Assembly (NCBI RefSeq): GCF_000208865.1
Contig: NC_018398.1
Coordinates: forward strand, 2,976,001 to 3,040,000
Direction of reading: 5' to 3'
Length of the DNA stretch: 64,000 bases
From: Neospora caninum Liverpool
Taxonomy: Eukaryota > Apicomplexa > Conoidasida > Eucoccidiorida > Sarcocystidae
Position 1 is the first letter of the stretch. The number at the start of each line of letters is the position of its first letter. This document shows, in pieces, positions 51,580 to 64,000 of the stretch. The notes under the pieces are model-generated. The model saw only the letters and a list, made by a program, of their open reading frames with translations. It was not told where the DNA came from and did no database searches. A program made the translations under genes and the position numbers.

Positions 51580-54500
51580 CCAACTGTCGTGGGAGAAGAT
51601 AGAAAACGCGCGAGAGTTCGCGAGACTCCGGTTAGCTCCACGAGCTCACGCACCGAGACCGACGACGCGCCGCAGTCTCTGAATGCGATGACGGAACGCG
51701 GCCGAGGAGGGTCGGCGGTGGACGAATGCCACAAGTCGGCAAGGAAGGAGGATCTCTCCTCAAGGTGAGTTGCAGATTGAGTTTCCGGGGCGCCTCGTTG
51801 CTTAACAACAGCTTCGACGCGCGTCGGTTCAAGGCCGGAAACGACCCGCGGCGGGTTGTGACGCGGGTCACAACCTGAAGCGACGCAAGAGACGCGGAAC
51901 TATGGACAGTCCGTGGAGAATCAGAAGGGCGGTTGGGAGAGATTTTAAGTGTCCCGGGAAAAAAGTGTGTGTAGACCCGGATGCGCTGCAAAACGGCTGC
52001 GAGCGTTGTTCCGTCGACCAGAGCGGGAGGGGACTCCTCAAATTGTGGCTGTCCCTTTGTTTGTACTCAACAGACAGGTGAGAAAAACACACACACGACG
52101 TTTCGCCAATCTGTGCTCTGGATGGACGCCAGCTCGGCCGAAAGCTGGCCAGCACACACACGCACACGCGATTGCAAGAGAACTGGGGCGGCGGCCTGAC
52201 TCCGCCTTCGAGAGAGAGGCACACAGAATTCGAGTGGCAATCTTTCACGGAGGCGAACTTGCGTTTTCTAGAGCGCTCCCTGGAGTTTGATACACGTCCA
52301 GAAGGAGTCCCGTGGACTCGGCCGCTCGAAAAAAACACCGCCGGCCTGCGCATGCAGACTGAATCTCGTCAGGACAGGAGCGGAACCTTGAAGCGCCGGG
52401 GTCAGAGTCTTTTTTGTTTACTAACGAACTGCGAAACACGATACAGAGTCAAAAGACAGGGAAGGACAGGCGCGAAAAAGTTGTACGATATACCGACTGT
52501 GCGCAAAAAGGAAGCAGATTCACTTGGAAGGCGCCAACTTTTTTACTTTCCTAAAGCGCGTCGTGTCACGCTAATGCAGCTCGGCCCTCGGCGGCATGTC
52601 GCCCCTCGCACGCGTTAGAAAGGTGTGCCTGTGAAAAATACCATTTATTAAACAATCCTGAGACTGGCAGGCTACTTCCCTGGAGAAGAGGTCATCCAGC
52701 TGACGAAAAGACGACGGGAAAGAGAGAGATTGTCGAACCGCCGTTGCCGCCCTTTCGGAACACCCCAGTCGGATGGTAGGTAGCTGCGAGTAGCGTCTCC
52801 CTGCGCCGTCTCAAGCGATGGTAAGTTCTTGTGTCGTCGATATGGCGAAGACGCTGCCTGAACCTGCAACAAAATACGGGATTGCTACGCATTCTGGTGA
52901 GCTCTATCGAGACTTGCTCTCGAGCCGACTCCAGCGGAGAGAATGGTCATCTGACTTCGCCGTGTACCCAGGCAGAAGAAGAGGGGTAGCCGCTCTAGGC
53001 GTTAAACGGGGGGCGAAACGGGGAGGTGTGCAGAGACGCGTGAGCTTGTATTCCTGTAGCCAGCTACGGGTTTTAGGCCAGGCGGCACGTGGGAAAAACA
53101 CCAGTTTTCCTCGTTTTTGGGACAAAGCAGTGAACGCGGCTATGAGTCAGCTGAGTTCCAAGCGTCATCTGCTGCTGATGAGGCCGGCTCAGGAGTTAAA
53201 ATCGTGCGTAGAAATCTGATGCTGCACATACTGCTTCCATTCTGAACGCTAGTGGCTCGCTTTATGTATACAGCAGAAACCTAGAGTTCCCACCATCGTC
53301 TAATGACGGCTGAACCCTCGTGACATTCCACGTTACAGCGGCGTCCCGTGCTATACTCCGCAGAAGAGATACACTCGCAGTCTCTGTTTTGCATGCCACC
53401 AAGAATGTCGGCATACGTACGTGGCGAGGAGTTGTTATCGCCGTATTTGTTGCTCCCAAGGCTCAGGGGGACACTGCCCAGTGGATGGGTCTTTTCTTTG
53501 TGTGTTCAAGGGCGGCAGACCCTGTCCGTGCCAGCCTCGAACCTCGTTGATGACCACCCGAGCCCACTGCAGTCTGATGTCGCTTCGATGGGGCGTTTTT
53601 TCTCAAGTCTTCATCCCGTTTAGTAACTCGTTGTGGCCGCGGCAGTTGAACGGCGCTGCGAATCCTTCTGGCATCCAAACGGATCATCGCTGTTGCTGAC
53701 GCTTTCGTGCCTCAGCTTCACAGAACGTATCTGAACGAATGCCTTCGCCAGGAAACGCCTCTGCCGAGTTGATTGTTGCGCGAGGAGTTTTCCTGTTGGT
53801 GTGGCCCGATGGCATAATGACTGTCCACAGTTCGTGTCTTGAAGGGACCGTCTAGAAAAGTAGAGGAACCCCTGGTAGCACCATTTCTTTTCCGAAGACG
53901 CTTTCCTTAAGCCTATTGGTTGCAACGTGAGATACCCTAAAGAAAGCTTCAGGCACAACCGAAACCCGTTCCTCCACAGACTTCGTCCCCAGCTAGCGTG
54001 CATCCCACAAATTTTCCTACATAAAGAGCATGCATTAGATGACTGAAGCGGGACAGGAGTTGCAGTTGTCGCCCGGTCATGACGCTCACCTGTCACCGGA
54101 CGCATCGACAGCAGAGTTGACACCAGTGACGACTTCCAGTTGCCGCCTGTGGATTCAGTGTTTCAAGTTCGCGAAACTGAAAAGAGTTTTGCAATCAACC
54201 TTGCGGCGGTAGACAAAAAGTAAACAGATGCGCGTCGTAGGCTCTCTGACAGCAAGCGATGTTTCCGTTGGCGACTCTTCTACATTGATTGAGCGCAACG
54301 GAGAGGCTGTCACTGCCCACGAGACACACTCAAGCTTTTGGGGCACGAACGCGACAGGCAATCCCAAAATTGATTCTGGTGTAGAGGCTGCGTACAGGCT
54401 GGGATTGGGAGTTTACGCCGTCGATGCTCGAAGGCCGGTGCCGCCTCACGCTAGCACAAACGACGTCCACCGTGGCCTTTTAACTGATACACAGGAGCAC

Positions 54501-55931
54501 GAACGACTTCCACCGTGGCCTTTTAACTGATACACAGGAGCACGAACGACTTCTACCGTGGCCTTTTAACTGATACACAGGAGCACGAACGACTTCCACC
54601 GTGGCCTTTTAACTGATACACAGGAGCACGAACTCTATATCATTGTCTGTTGTCAGGGGGACAACGCCACACCGGGCTTCGCAGCAGCAGAAACACGACT
54701 CCTCACGCGATACCATCAGCAACGTTACGGTTGGCGGCGGCCGCATAAGTGTCAGTTGCCGGCTGTTTTCCTGAGTCTGTAAAAGTATTCTCTTGCACGA
54801 CATCTAAACACACTGAAAGCCCTGCTATAAAGGATCAACCAGCGAGGGCCAGCCTGGATCCCAAATCCGGGAGTTAATACAGTGGGTAGGACTCAAGCTA
54901 TTGTGCGTTGCGTAGAAACGGTTCACATGCCGATACAGAAAGCCGCATTCCAGTGTAGATATCTTGATAACCAGCAGTATGATGAGTGTTCCACAAAGAA
55001 GTGTTACGCACACTCTACAGCTGAAGAATTGGGGACAACGTTGGCCACGTCACACCGTGCACACTTGTGCACCTGACACAATTCGTTCATTCAGTTGGGC
55101 TCTTTTACGCGACTTCTAACCATCGTCAGTAGACTTGCCCCTTCACGGGAGCATAAGACCTAAAGGCCGCCTGTCAAACAGTGGGCTACCATCCTGCTAC
55201 CACCGCACCTGTTGATGCATTTGTGTACAAATGACCAGAGGTCAGCCTGATCACGCCCTTTTCGATTCGAAGGCAAACTCAAGTACGAAGGAGTAACTAG
55301 CGTTAAAAATGGTCCTCGATTACAGATTGTTCCCTCAGGAAGACATCTCGCGGTACACACAATCCAGCAAACATGTTCAATGGTACTACATATGTAATGG
55401 GTTTACCATACATGCAGCAGGGTGCGCATCGTCCCAGCTCGGCCTGCCGGCAGGAGATCATTCACGAAAATGCGACATCGAGCAAAACTAGTGGCTAACA
55501 TGCGGAGGCTAAAAGAAAGCCAAAGATAGAAGTGAAGAAGTAGAAAAGCGCAGGCAAAAGAATCACAGCCGTTCCTGATTTTCCTTCCTAGAGCGGAGCG
55601 GCCGGCTGCGCCACTCCTCTTGCGCATGCGAGGACGCGTCCTGCAGGGTGAGAGGACGAGGACAAAACTCGGCATGCCCAAAACGTTCTTCAGTCCTAAC
55701 CCGATCACCGGTTATGAAGTTTCTAATTCCATGACATGCGGCCTGTAACATTTCCGTTCAAAATCACGGCAGTGACGGTGGCAACGTCGCTCCTCGTGAT
55801 TACGTCAGTAGTATAGTGCGCCCCGGTCCTGCAGCCGTCGAGTCCCGTTTTCTTGATCAGCATTTCCCGCGTGGAATTCCTTTTTTCGTTACCCTGCGGC
55901 GTCTGTTGTTCAAAGGAATCGACCTACCAGA
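51580..55931. other. Divergent intergenic region
   Basis: This lies between the start of the acyl-CoA synthetase gene (-) and the small membrane-protein gene (+), so it should contain both promoters. The frame 52818-53219 (+), with ATGs at 52818 and 52842, looked attractive at first but has no motif and no exon partners I could join. Most of the right half is AT-richer sequence with a minisatellite (54467-54634). Confidence 0.5.
54467..54634. repeat. 43-bp minisatellite, about 3.9 copies
   Basis: Direct tandem repeats start at 54467, 54510, 54553 and 54596. Each unit begins CCACCGTGGCC, continues TTTTAACTGATACACAGG and ends AGCACGAACGACTT. The third copy has CTACC in place of CCACC and the last copy is truncated. 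The copies are otherwise nearly identical, so the expansion is recent. It lies in intergenic DNA about 1.3 kb upstream of the small membrane-protein gene. Confidence 0.97.
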
Positions 55932-56435
55932 ATGCGGCCACTCCAGGCACTTGCAGCCTCTTCGAGGCTGCCGCAGCTGCCGTTCTTCAGTCTCTCCGCA
56001 CCGAGGTTGGGCGGCAATCACATTTACCTTGGCCGGTATCACGATTTCAACAACTGGGAATACTTGCCTCATCCGAAGCTGCAAAAGAATGGAGCGATCA
56101 AGCCGGTCGGTTCCCAACAGTTTAACCCAGCAGGAAAAGAGCTTCGAGGATCCGGTCTCCACGGGCCAGAGAACGGCGACTTTTTCAGACTCATGCTGTG
56201 GAATCGACTCCGCCAGAAGGGAATGCGCCGAGAGGTGCCGACATTAGAGCAGATGCGAGAGTACAATCGAATGGACGTTTCTCTGGTCTACTTCTGCTGG
56301 GGGCTTATCTTGTTCCTTTACCCCATGGCGTTGTACGCTCGATCGTACGCCACGGAGCACGGCCACTTCCCCTACGCGCCGGCGAGGACCGACGGGTCGC
56401 GAGGGCACGGACCGCTCTGGTGGTTTATTGAGTAG
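55932..56435 (+). CDS. Small single-span membrane protein, candidate mitochondrial
   Basis: Intronless frame of 167 aa starting at an ATG just after CTACCAGA and ending TAG. The N-terminus (MRPLQALAASSRLPQLPFFS) is Arg/Ser/Ala-rich without acidic residues, as in mitochondrial presequences. A charged soluble part rich in His, Tyr, Asn and Gly follows (YHDFNNWEYLPHP). Near residues 116-138 there is one hydrophobic span (VSLVYFCWGLILFLYPMALY), then a short His/Pro/Gly tail ending WWFIE. The composition resembles the small lineage-specific subunits of coccidian respiratory complexes or ATP synthase, but I cannot match it to a named one. The balanced, low-repeat composition and well-placed start argue that it is real. 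CTACCAG before the ATG could be the acceptor of a 5'UTR intron. Confidence 0.65.
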   Translation: MRPLQALAASSRLPQLPFFSLSAPRLGGNHIYLGRYHDFNNWEYLPHPKLQKNGAIKPVGSQQFNPAGKELRGSGLHGPENGDFFRLMLWNRLRQKGMRREVPTLEQMREYNRMDVSLVYFCWGLILFLYPMALYARSYATEHGHFPYAPARTDGSRGHGPLWWFIE

Positions 56436-59400
56436 AATCTGGATGCCTCCAAGCCCGTAGGGAAAAGACTCGCCACCGACGCCGAAACACGTCTGCGTGC
56501 TACGTATCAGGTGTGAAGGACTCGAGACGACATAGTACTGTCACAGTCGAGGCCTTCGGACACATGGGACTGTCCCAGACCTCCCAAGAGGGTGTCCGCC
56601 CTCCAGCTCCAAAAAATCAGAAAAGACACCGCACAACCCTTGAAAATATGCCTGCGACCGCAGCCGTGTAGGAACTCGAGCCGCGTCAGACGGCCGTATT
56701 CCACGTCCTCACCGATGCTCGTGTGATCCGCTACTGCTGTATTAATCTTTTGAAGTAGGGCTCATGAGAGAGATCTCAACAGTGTCGAAGCGTTCATAAC
56801 GTGTCATACGGCAAAAAAACAGCGGGGAGGCAGGGTATCTCGTAGCAACAACTGGTGGCAGCTGTGAAGAGGCATGCGCGTGGTTGGGCCGATGCGGCCC
56901 TCGGACAATGCTGGTGCATTCAGATCGATGTTTCCCCCCGTGTGTTACACGCACACGAGTGATCCGCTATTCCCGGCGGCAGTTGTGCACCCTTGGATGG
57001 TAGACCACCTAGTCGTTCCTGTGTGATTGAACCTGACTGAAATCCGTGTAATTTCTGTGTGACTGGTTGTGCACAGATGTGTGCACCGGTCTCTGTCTTT
57101 TGCCAAACACAGTACCGTTGCCCGAGGCTCGGGTGCACCAGGAGATGTCCGTCCAAATGTCTAATCCAAAGGCTTGCGCTCCAGAGTCGGAGAAGGGACG
57201 CGACGCGCGCCCTCGATATGTGCACGCGCCCGTGATTGAAAACCTAAATAATCTCGTACCCAAGTGACTGGCAGCATTTAGCAGACAGACCAGAGCGCAG
57301 CAAATGCGGCTGCAAAATATTTTCGGGTGTGTGTACGCCGTGTAGGATCGTAGACCTGCGTAGGCTGAAGGAGCGAAATCTCGGTGCCGCGGGGTTTTCT
57401 AGATAATACCTGTCTCTCAGATTCGTAGGCTATGGAGTTGTCATCAGGTTCATGGTAAACAGAGCGAGAGGCAAGGATCCTGCGGCGGGCCGTTTCGTCT
57501 GCGCCGAAGGGGCAAAGTCGTGCTACAGATGTGGAAAATTTCAGTGTCACAGCAGTTCTCAGATGAGAGTCAACACGGCTTCGGACACTTTTCTTCAGTG
57601 TACGAACTGCTCCGTCATGCGCTGACTGCCTGCGCTAATGTAACTCATTCCCCGGTGCACCAGACTCTCCACAACGTGGAGTTTTTTCTCCGTTCTGATG
57701 CCGCGCCGCCCGAAGATTCTGGAATACTAAAAGAAAAAAACCATGCAGTCTTATGATCCGTAACGCTCATCGTGTAGACTTTTGACCTTCGCCGCCCACT
57801 ATACTCGTGAAGCTTGCCCAGTGCTGTCAATCACAAGAGTCCGGCAGACTGTCGCTTCGAAGTTCAGTTCACTCCGTAGTAGTGTGCGTGGCGCGGCTCC
57901 TGTTATCCAAATGACCAGAAGTCGCGCGCGATGTCTGCCACTAAATGAAAGTAGAGAACTGCGGTCCCCGGTTGCGCGTCAACCAAGCACGGGAAGGGTC
58001 GGTGAGGCGTGTGACACTCTTGACTGTATCCCTAGCGATTCCACAATGGATACATTTTTTCGGGGGTTCCAACCCACCGCGTGGGCGGTGGAAACTATCT
58101 ACACTGCAGTAACCCCTCGACGGAGAAACCGTGTGACGGGGCACTTGGCACCATGTGGACATATTCTCGTGGCGACACCGAGACTCCCTGTAAGAGAACG
58201 CGAGGTGCGAACCGATGGTAGCGTGGCCCTGTAGTAAGAAAGGAATCCTTCATCTAGCAATACGAATCGGTTGCGTTTTCCGAAGACGAAACTGCTCACG
58301 TTTTATAAACCCGTCTGTTCGGGCCTCAAATCATCTGAATTCACGGGCTTTGCATCGTGATGGTGTGGCTTCGCAACAAGTCCGAAAAAGCCCTGGCTTG
58401 GAGGACTGGACGCGCCCGTTTTGGCCTCACGCATCGGGTAGCTGTGCAGGAAGACTCCCAATCACAAAGACATGATCAATTTTTTGTGCTCCGAAAACTT
58501 TCTTTTGGGTCCCACAGTCGACCTTCACTGGGTATCACCGGTGAAGTCCAAGGAATCAAAGAAAACGTGTTTCCTACCCAGACGTTAAAACACACAGTGC
58601 ATTCAAAAACTCTGAAAAAACAGACGCCACAGATTCTCCAAAGACACGCAGCACGTTCAGCACACGTTACACTGTTCTTCCGGATAGAAGTTTTTTGGGC
58701 AGCTGGTTTCTGTTGACAAAACCAGCAAAACATTTCCATCGGTTCACGAGCAATACGCCAGAGTGGATGCTATTCCTGGCTTTTTGGGTGCCAGCCTGCA
58801 AACCTTCAGGTCGTCCCAGTTTTCATTGTGCGCTCAACACTTGCTCTAAGAAACGGGCGCAAGTCAGTTGTCGCAAAAGCCTATCCCACCCTCCGACCGT
58901 AGCCACGCAACACAGCAACTGGTGAAGATGGGGAAAAAATTGTCACGTAAGCACCAATTCGCAGCATCCACACGCTTTCCCCTCCTCATCACCGAGAATG
59001 ATGCCAAACCTAAGAAGACACCCCCTAACGTCACACAGAGTTTTTTTGTACCCTGTTCTAGTTTGCATGGTGCACAAACAGCAAGGGGTGTTCCATCCCA
59101 TTTCTGACCTTTCCGAGTGGCGCGGCGCTTACCCACATCACGCGGTTTCTTCAATTCACGTAAAATGTCCTCGCACACCAAGCACTCTCTTTCCACTACT
59201 TGAGATCCATTCAATCACCCACAAAGTACACGAAACCGATCAAGCTCCACGAGACAATTTGCACAGTACGAGTAAGGCGGGCGTTAGGACGGCCGGGGCC
59301 AGCAAAAAGTGCCGCGACCGTCTCGATCCCTTCAATTTTGAATCTACTCGAAGGCGCGACAGTGTTGTGTTGCACTGGGACTCGTGGGCATTCAATACGG

Positions 59401-60294
59401 ACCACGAGGGAGACTCGCCAACTTGACGTTTCTTTGGCTGCGTCTCCCTACCACAATAACGAAAGGGATCCACACCGGATGCAATTCGTCCAGCATGTGA
59501 AATCGAGACTCTCGTCGGCGAGCTTTTAAAACGTTAGGCAGCACCTTGCGCACTCTCTCAAAAATCATGGAGAGTTGATCCCATCGAAAGCCACCGCTTC
59601 CCCCGCTTTCGCAGTCATACTCACTGTAGCCCGCTTCAATTGTACCCATCGATCGGGTCGTGAACGCGTAAACTCACCGGCAACAGCGGCCCTCTCCGAA
59701 ACGGGTTGCCGCTCCCGAAATGCAAAACGAGAAAAACTTGTGTGGAAAAGCGAACGCCCACTCCTCGTCAAATGCAGCCGAAGCACAGCACACGGAACCG
59801 GGACTTGTCAGAGAGCGAATGAATGAACGATACTCTGGCTACTTCAACGCCCCCTAGGTTCCCGTCTGCCCTTGAAAGATCGACATTCGAAGACGCCGAC
59901 TTAACCGTTGCCCAAGTCGACAACGTCGAGAAAGCAACGAACTGCGGTTCCTGGCAAGCCCCCAGACACTCTCATGAACTCACGAAGCCGCCCCGCGCGG
60001 CCTTCGTGCAGCTGGGGAGGCTGTCGCCAGCTCCCCGCGAGAAAACGGCGGTTCCACTTTTGAGCGTTTCCGAGCGTCTCCCCGGAAAAATATTCCACTC
60101 CGTATCGTTTCTTTGCTTCTGCCGACGACCGGAGAAAGCACCTTCCCCTTTTCAGGCACAATCGCCCTGCGTCGTCTCCCAAAGTTCTGTGGCACGCCCT
60201 TTCATCGCATCGTGCGATACGCAAATCCGAGAAGCTTTGCCTGAAAAGAGACGCTGAGGCCTTAGTCGCCTTCCAGTCGGAACCACCGCCAAAA
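56436..60294. other. Convergent intergenic region
   Basis: 3.9 kb between the stop codons of the small membrane protein (+) and the four-span membrane protein (-). The frames are short and motif-free. A 40-codon stretch at 57145-57267 (+) beginning MSVQMSNPKAC is noted, but nothing supports it as a gene. Confidence 0.55.
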
Positions 60295-63024
60295 CTAATT
60301 TCCTTCCGTTTTCGCATACGTAGCGGGACCAGTCATTTCGGTGGGGTTCCCATACACCATGGGTGTCTCATACCCATTCCGGCCCGCCGGATTGCCGTAA
60401 ACAGTAGGATGGACGCCGGCGACTGTCGCTCCCGGACTGTTCTCGTACGTAGGGGAGCTCGGCATGACGGGAAGATTCGTTGCAGCTGCTTGTGCTTGGT
60501 CGTGCTTCAGAATCAATTCCTCGATGAATCGCGCGCGCGGCGTCAGGCAGCTCTGGAAAATCAACCAGGTGACTGTCATGAAGAACCAAAACGCGTTGTA
60601 TCCGAAATTCCCTGGGTCGCAATTCATCCCTTGGGCCGTGAGCACCTCGTTGCACTGAAGGTAAGCCACACCATTAATAGCAGGCTCGTGTCCAGCGTAG
60701 AGTTATACACAGCGGGTTTGAAAACGGTAGAAAAGCCGCTCCGCCGGTGTCTGCCCGGGACGCCCCGAAGACGTGTCCCAACAAAAGGCATCGCTGCTGC
60801 GGAGAGGCAAGAGCTGAGAAGCGCTTCTCTGGCGACAAAGGCCCGTGCACCCGACGCGCCGTCGCCACATACGCCAAAGCTACGCAGCGTTTCGTCATAC
60901 GAACTGGGCTTTTCCCTCCACGTGCGCGACCTCTCTCCGAGCTCGCCATCCGAACATTGCTTTCTGGCTGTTAGAAACGAGATCAGCACTGGAGCCGCAC
61001 AGAAAAAAGTCGTAGGTTCTACGCACACCGGAACGGACGGAACCTAGAAACTGCCAAAGGGATACCCCGTGGCAACTGGCGAAGTTGACTCGTTCACTGC
61101 ATGCACCCTCGGCTCACCCGGAAAACCATGACGACGGCGGCGAAGACGAACGTGAAGTAGATGAAGCATCCCACGACGGAAATGAAGCCGTACAACAACC
61201 CGAAATTTCGGGCTGTCTCTTTCGAGAACCCGCGCTCTTGAATGGCGTCTCGGTGATATAGCATGATCAGAATTGCACACTGAAAAACATCCGCAACGCA
61301 AGAAAAAAAGATCGCTTTGCAGAGATGGGCGTGATAGCCGCCTGTGGGCGAGGCATCCCGAACGAGGTCCCACCGGCTAGGTCAGCACACACAACGACTT
61401 GCTGAAACGAACACGAGTAGAACTCGCGCGTTGAAGCTCGCATTGCCGCCGAGCACTCCATTTGATTGTGCGAGAGTGACTCGAGCGGTGGAGCCCGGGC
61501 GTGGTTGTCTCCTGCTCGTCGTCCACCCCAGTTTTGCGGAATTCCCACGCATGCCACTTGGAATAAAAAAAAACCGTTACGCTTAAACCGCAGGCTCTCT
61601 GCGTCACAGTCCGGGAAAGACAGAGTCATCGGGTTCTCTTTGCTGCTGCACTGACCGCCGACGCAGTCAAAGGACATACGCGAATCACCGTGCCGTTACA
61701 ACTTTCGGTCTCCATCGCCACACTTGTCTATGCCAATCCGTTTTCGGTGCACGACGGTACAGGAAAACAGCAATTCCCCGATCTACGAAGCTGGAGCTTC
61801 CTGAAGTTGGTTCTGCGTTCAGTGATTCTCCAAACTCAGCTGCCGCTCGACTGCCTGGTGCGTTCCATACAGCCCAGTACCCCCTGACCCCGCGTCAGAG
61901 CGCACAAATGCGCAGAACCAAACACTTCCGCTTTCAGGAAGGTGCAATGACAGCCACACACAACAGCACTTCCTGACTAGCTACACTCTCTCGCGCTTGA
62001 ACTCCAAACCTATGGAACTGACAAGACAACATCCAGCTCCTACACAGATCACGTCGCGTTCTCGATTCCACATTTTCGGCCCAGCTGGTATCCTTGTGCG
62101 AGGCATTCGGCCTTGGTTGCGTCCAACGCGCCGTCTCCTGTCCATCCAGTCCAAAATCTCCTGTCCATCCAGTCCAAACGCGTCTTGCTTCTTCACTTAC
62201 CACCGAGGCGGGGAGCGCCGACAACCACCCCCAGAACATGGGCATCGTTGCAGGAAACCTAAGAAAGGAACAGGACAGCAACAAACCAAAAACACGAAAA
62301 GGATTCCTTGGAGAGAGCGTTTCCGCACCTAAAACGTTCAACTCCGCCCCGGAAAGGACAGCTTCCAGTGCCTCGGCAGACTGTAGCCTACGCAGTTGCC
62401 AAGACGCGCCGCTCTCCACAGACCGGCCGATGAACCGAACGAAAAAGTCTGTGTCGCCAGACGAAAAGACCGGGGAAGTGCGACACCGATTCCACGACGA
62501 AAGACTGAGTTACCTCTTGCCATCGGCGAGGTCACACGGCATGTTCTTTCCTCAGGTGTGCATGCACGCGACAGCGAGGGATCGCCGCGAGGTAAAGCAC
62601 GCATCAAAGAGAGCATCGCAGCTGTCCGGCTACGTCCCCTGACTGGGCAAGTCGGTAAAGAGAGTCCATTCGGGAACAAGAGATACACGTTTCAGTTTGC
62701 GCCTGGACAAAGCGAGGAGGATCACTCGGCAAAAGGGCCGGTCTTTCAGCTTTGTTTCGCAAGGCGCCTCTCCTCGTCGCGTCGGGTTCGCATGCGTGTT
62801 CCTTACCGGTCATCACAAACGGGAATGACGATGTGAAGGACGGAGGAGAGGATCGACATGAAGCACCATAGCAGACAGGGGAGAAGGCGAAGGAAGTCCC
62901 GCGTCGTTAACTCGCAGCCACACACGCACTCGAGGATGTTGCACACAGACCAGCGCGCATGCCCGCCGGGCCAGCACTTGCAACACGACGAGCAACAGTA
63001 TCGACTCTCTCCAGGCGGCGCCAT
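60295..63024 (-). CDS. Cysteine-rich four-transmembrane protein
   Basis: Four minus-strand exons: 63024-62807, 61645-61558, 61279-61118, 60654-60295 (828 nt, 275 aa); the start ATG lies in GCCATGG. The N-terminus has a cluster of Cys (YCCSSCCKCW, then CNILECVCGC) that could be palmitoylated or bind metal. Four hydrophobic segments follow: LLPCLLWCFMSILSSVLHIV; FFLFQCAILIML across the exon 2/3 junction; LLYGFISVVGCFIYFTFVFA; and FWFFMTVTWLIFQSCL. Each of the two predicted outer loops carries a Cys pair (CDDR...PDCD and LQCNEV...MNCD; the first residues of the latter are upstream of the exon in the unspliced frame), a tetraspan-like layout. The cytosolic tail has two VYGNP motifs. No named family is recognised. 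Exon 2 uses a weak donor (CAA|GTGGCA) and is the least certain. Confidence 0.68.
62134..62178. repeat. 23-bp direct repeat, two copies
   Basis: Two adjacent copies of a unit beginning TCTCCTGTCCATCCAGTCC, inside the first intron of the four-span membrane protein gene (62806-61646). Confidence 0.9.
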
Positions 63025-64000
63025 GGCGGTTCCGAGCTCGATGCAAGCGCCAGTGGAATCGCGAGAGCGGAAAAGGGAAAACGGAACTCCACCGAATGCT
63101 CCAGCTGAAAAAACCCGGGCCGAGACACAGCAGCGCGGAGCCGACGCCACGAAACTGGGAAGCCGCCGAAAGCCGAGAGAATCAAGAAAAGGGACGCAGC
63201 ACGCGAGTCACAGGCATCTACGGGCGCAGCAGAGTGAACAAGGAGACCGCGCGCACAGCTCGGAGCGGAGACCCTTGCGGAAGCAACGCGAGTTCACGAG
63301 TGGGAAACGCGTGTCCGTTTGAGTTACAAAAAGTCCACGTGGACCTACGAAGAGAGAGTCGAACTCGACTGACGCTTGCTCGTGTCACTCTTTCCTTTCT
63401 ACTTCTGAAACAGGCAGGAAGAGCCGCGACCGTTTAGACAGCACCCGAGTTGATAGAGAAGTCTTCACGCAGTAAGCCCCGAGACGGAAACACGGTGGCA
63501 ACTAGGGGAGTAGAACGAAAAACCAGCAGGAGAACGTGCGGGGGGCTGCAGAAGAACCAGACTGCTTTCTCCTGGCGGGCTCCTCGGAAACGAAGAACAC
63601 CCCCAGCATGTACCCTCAAGCCTGCCGTTTCCGAGGAAACTGGAAAGGAACTGCAGTTTTTCGAAGCACTCTTCTCGCTTGCGAGAACGATGTACCCCGC
63701 GTTTGCCGCCGAGAGACACGGGAGCGACCGGCTGTCCACCGCGGAGAGGACAGAAACGAGGGAGAAAGGACGGCGGCGTGATTTGGCCGTCCCGGGAAAG
63801 GAAGTCCAGGGACGAACGAGAAGACGGATTTCGGACTTGCCGCAGGACCGAAACGCTTTCCTTTTTTGTCTCGCGGCGACGCTCGGTCGGCTCAGACACT
63901 TACACGCGCGCGCACGCGTGTGGCGATGTGCTGCCGAAGAGACGAGAATTCTCGACGAAGCCAGAACTGAAACTGCGGAAGAGAGAACGCTCGACTCGCG
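63025..64000. other. 5' flank of the four-span membrane protein gene
   Basis: Upstream region of a minus-strand gene up to the window edge. It has only Ser/Arg-rich open frames in GC-rich sequence, most likely 5'UTR and promoter. No gene is supported. Confidence 0.5.

Noticed and set aside
52818..53219. 133-codon + frame starting MVSSCVVDMAK
   Set aside because: It has internal donor-like sites but no coherent next exon and no recognisable motif.

Overview
The window looks like nuclear DNA of a coccidian apicomplexan (Toxoplasma / Neospora / Hammondia group). The reasons are: an ApiAP2 transcription factor with an ACDC domain, GC-moderate intron-rich genes with GT..AG introns of about 200-750 bp, proteins padded with Ser/Ala/Arg/acidic low-complexity sequence, and long intergenic gaps. 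There is no operon structure, rRNA, CRISPR array or recognisable mobile element. The species is inferred, not proven.

Layout. 1-1613 (+): 3' end of an acidic low-complexity gene that enters from the left. 8940-12276 (+): casein kinase 1 in five exons. 17108-21877 (-): ApiAP2 factor in two exons with three AP2-type domains and a C-terminal ACDC domain. 28227-37560 (+): TrmA/RlmD-family RNA uracil-C5 methyltransferase in fourteen exons, with its expected catalytic Cys replaced by Arg. 39543-42180 (+): small coiled-coil protein in six exons. 43556-51546 (-): long-chain acyl-CoA synthetase in fifteen exons. 55932-56435 (+): single-exon small membrane protein, possibly mitochondrial. 60295-63024 (-): cysteine-rich four-span membrane protein in four exons. 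The remaining stretches are intergenic DNA with no supported gene; they hold a 43-bp minisatellite, a poly-C run and probable UTRs.

All exon structures were built by hand from splice-site sequence, reading-frame phase and family homology. Every completed model sums to a whole number of codons. The genes are ordinary independent units (signalling kinase, transcription factor, RNA modification, lipid activation, membrane proteins), and I see no shared pathway. The most unusual point is the methyltransferase: its Fe-S cysteines and SAM-binding motif are kept, but the nucleophile motif reads S-R-H-P instead of S-C-N-P.
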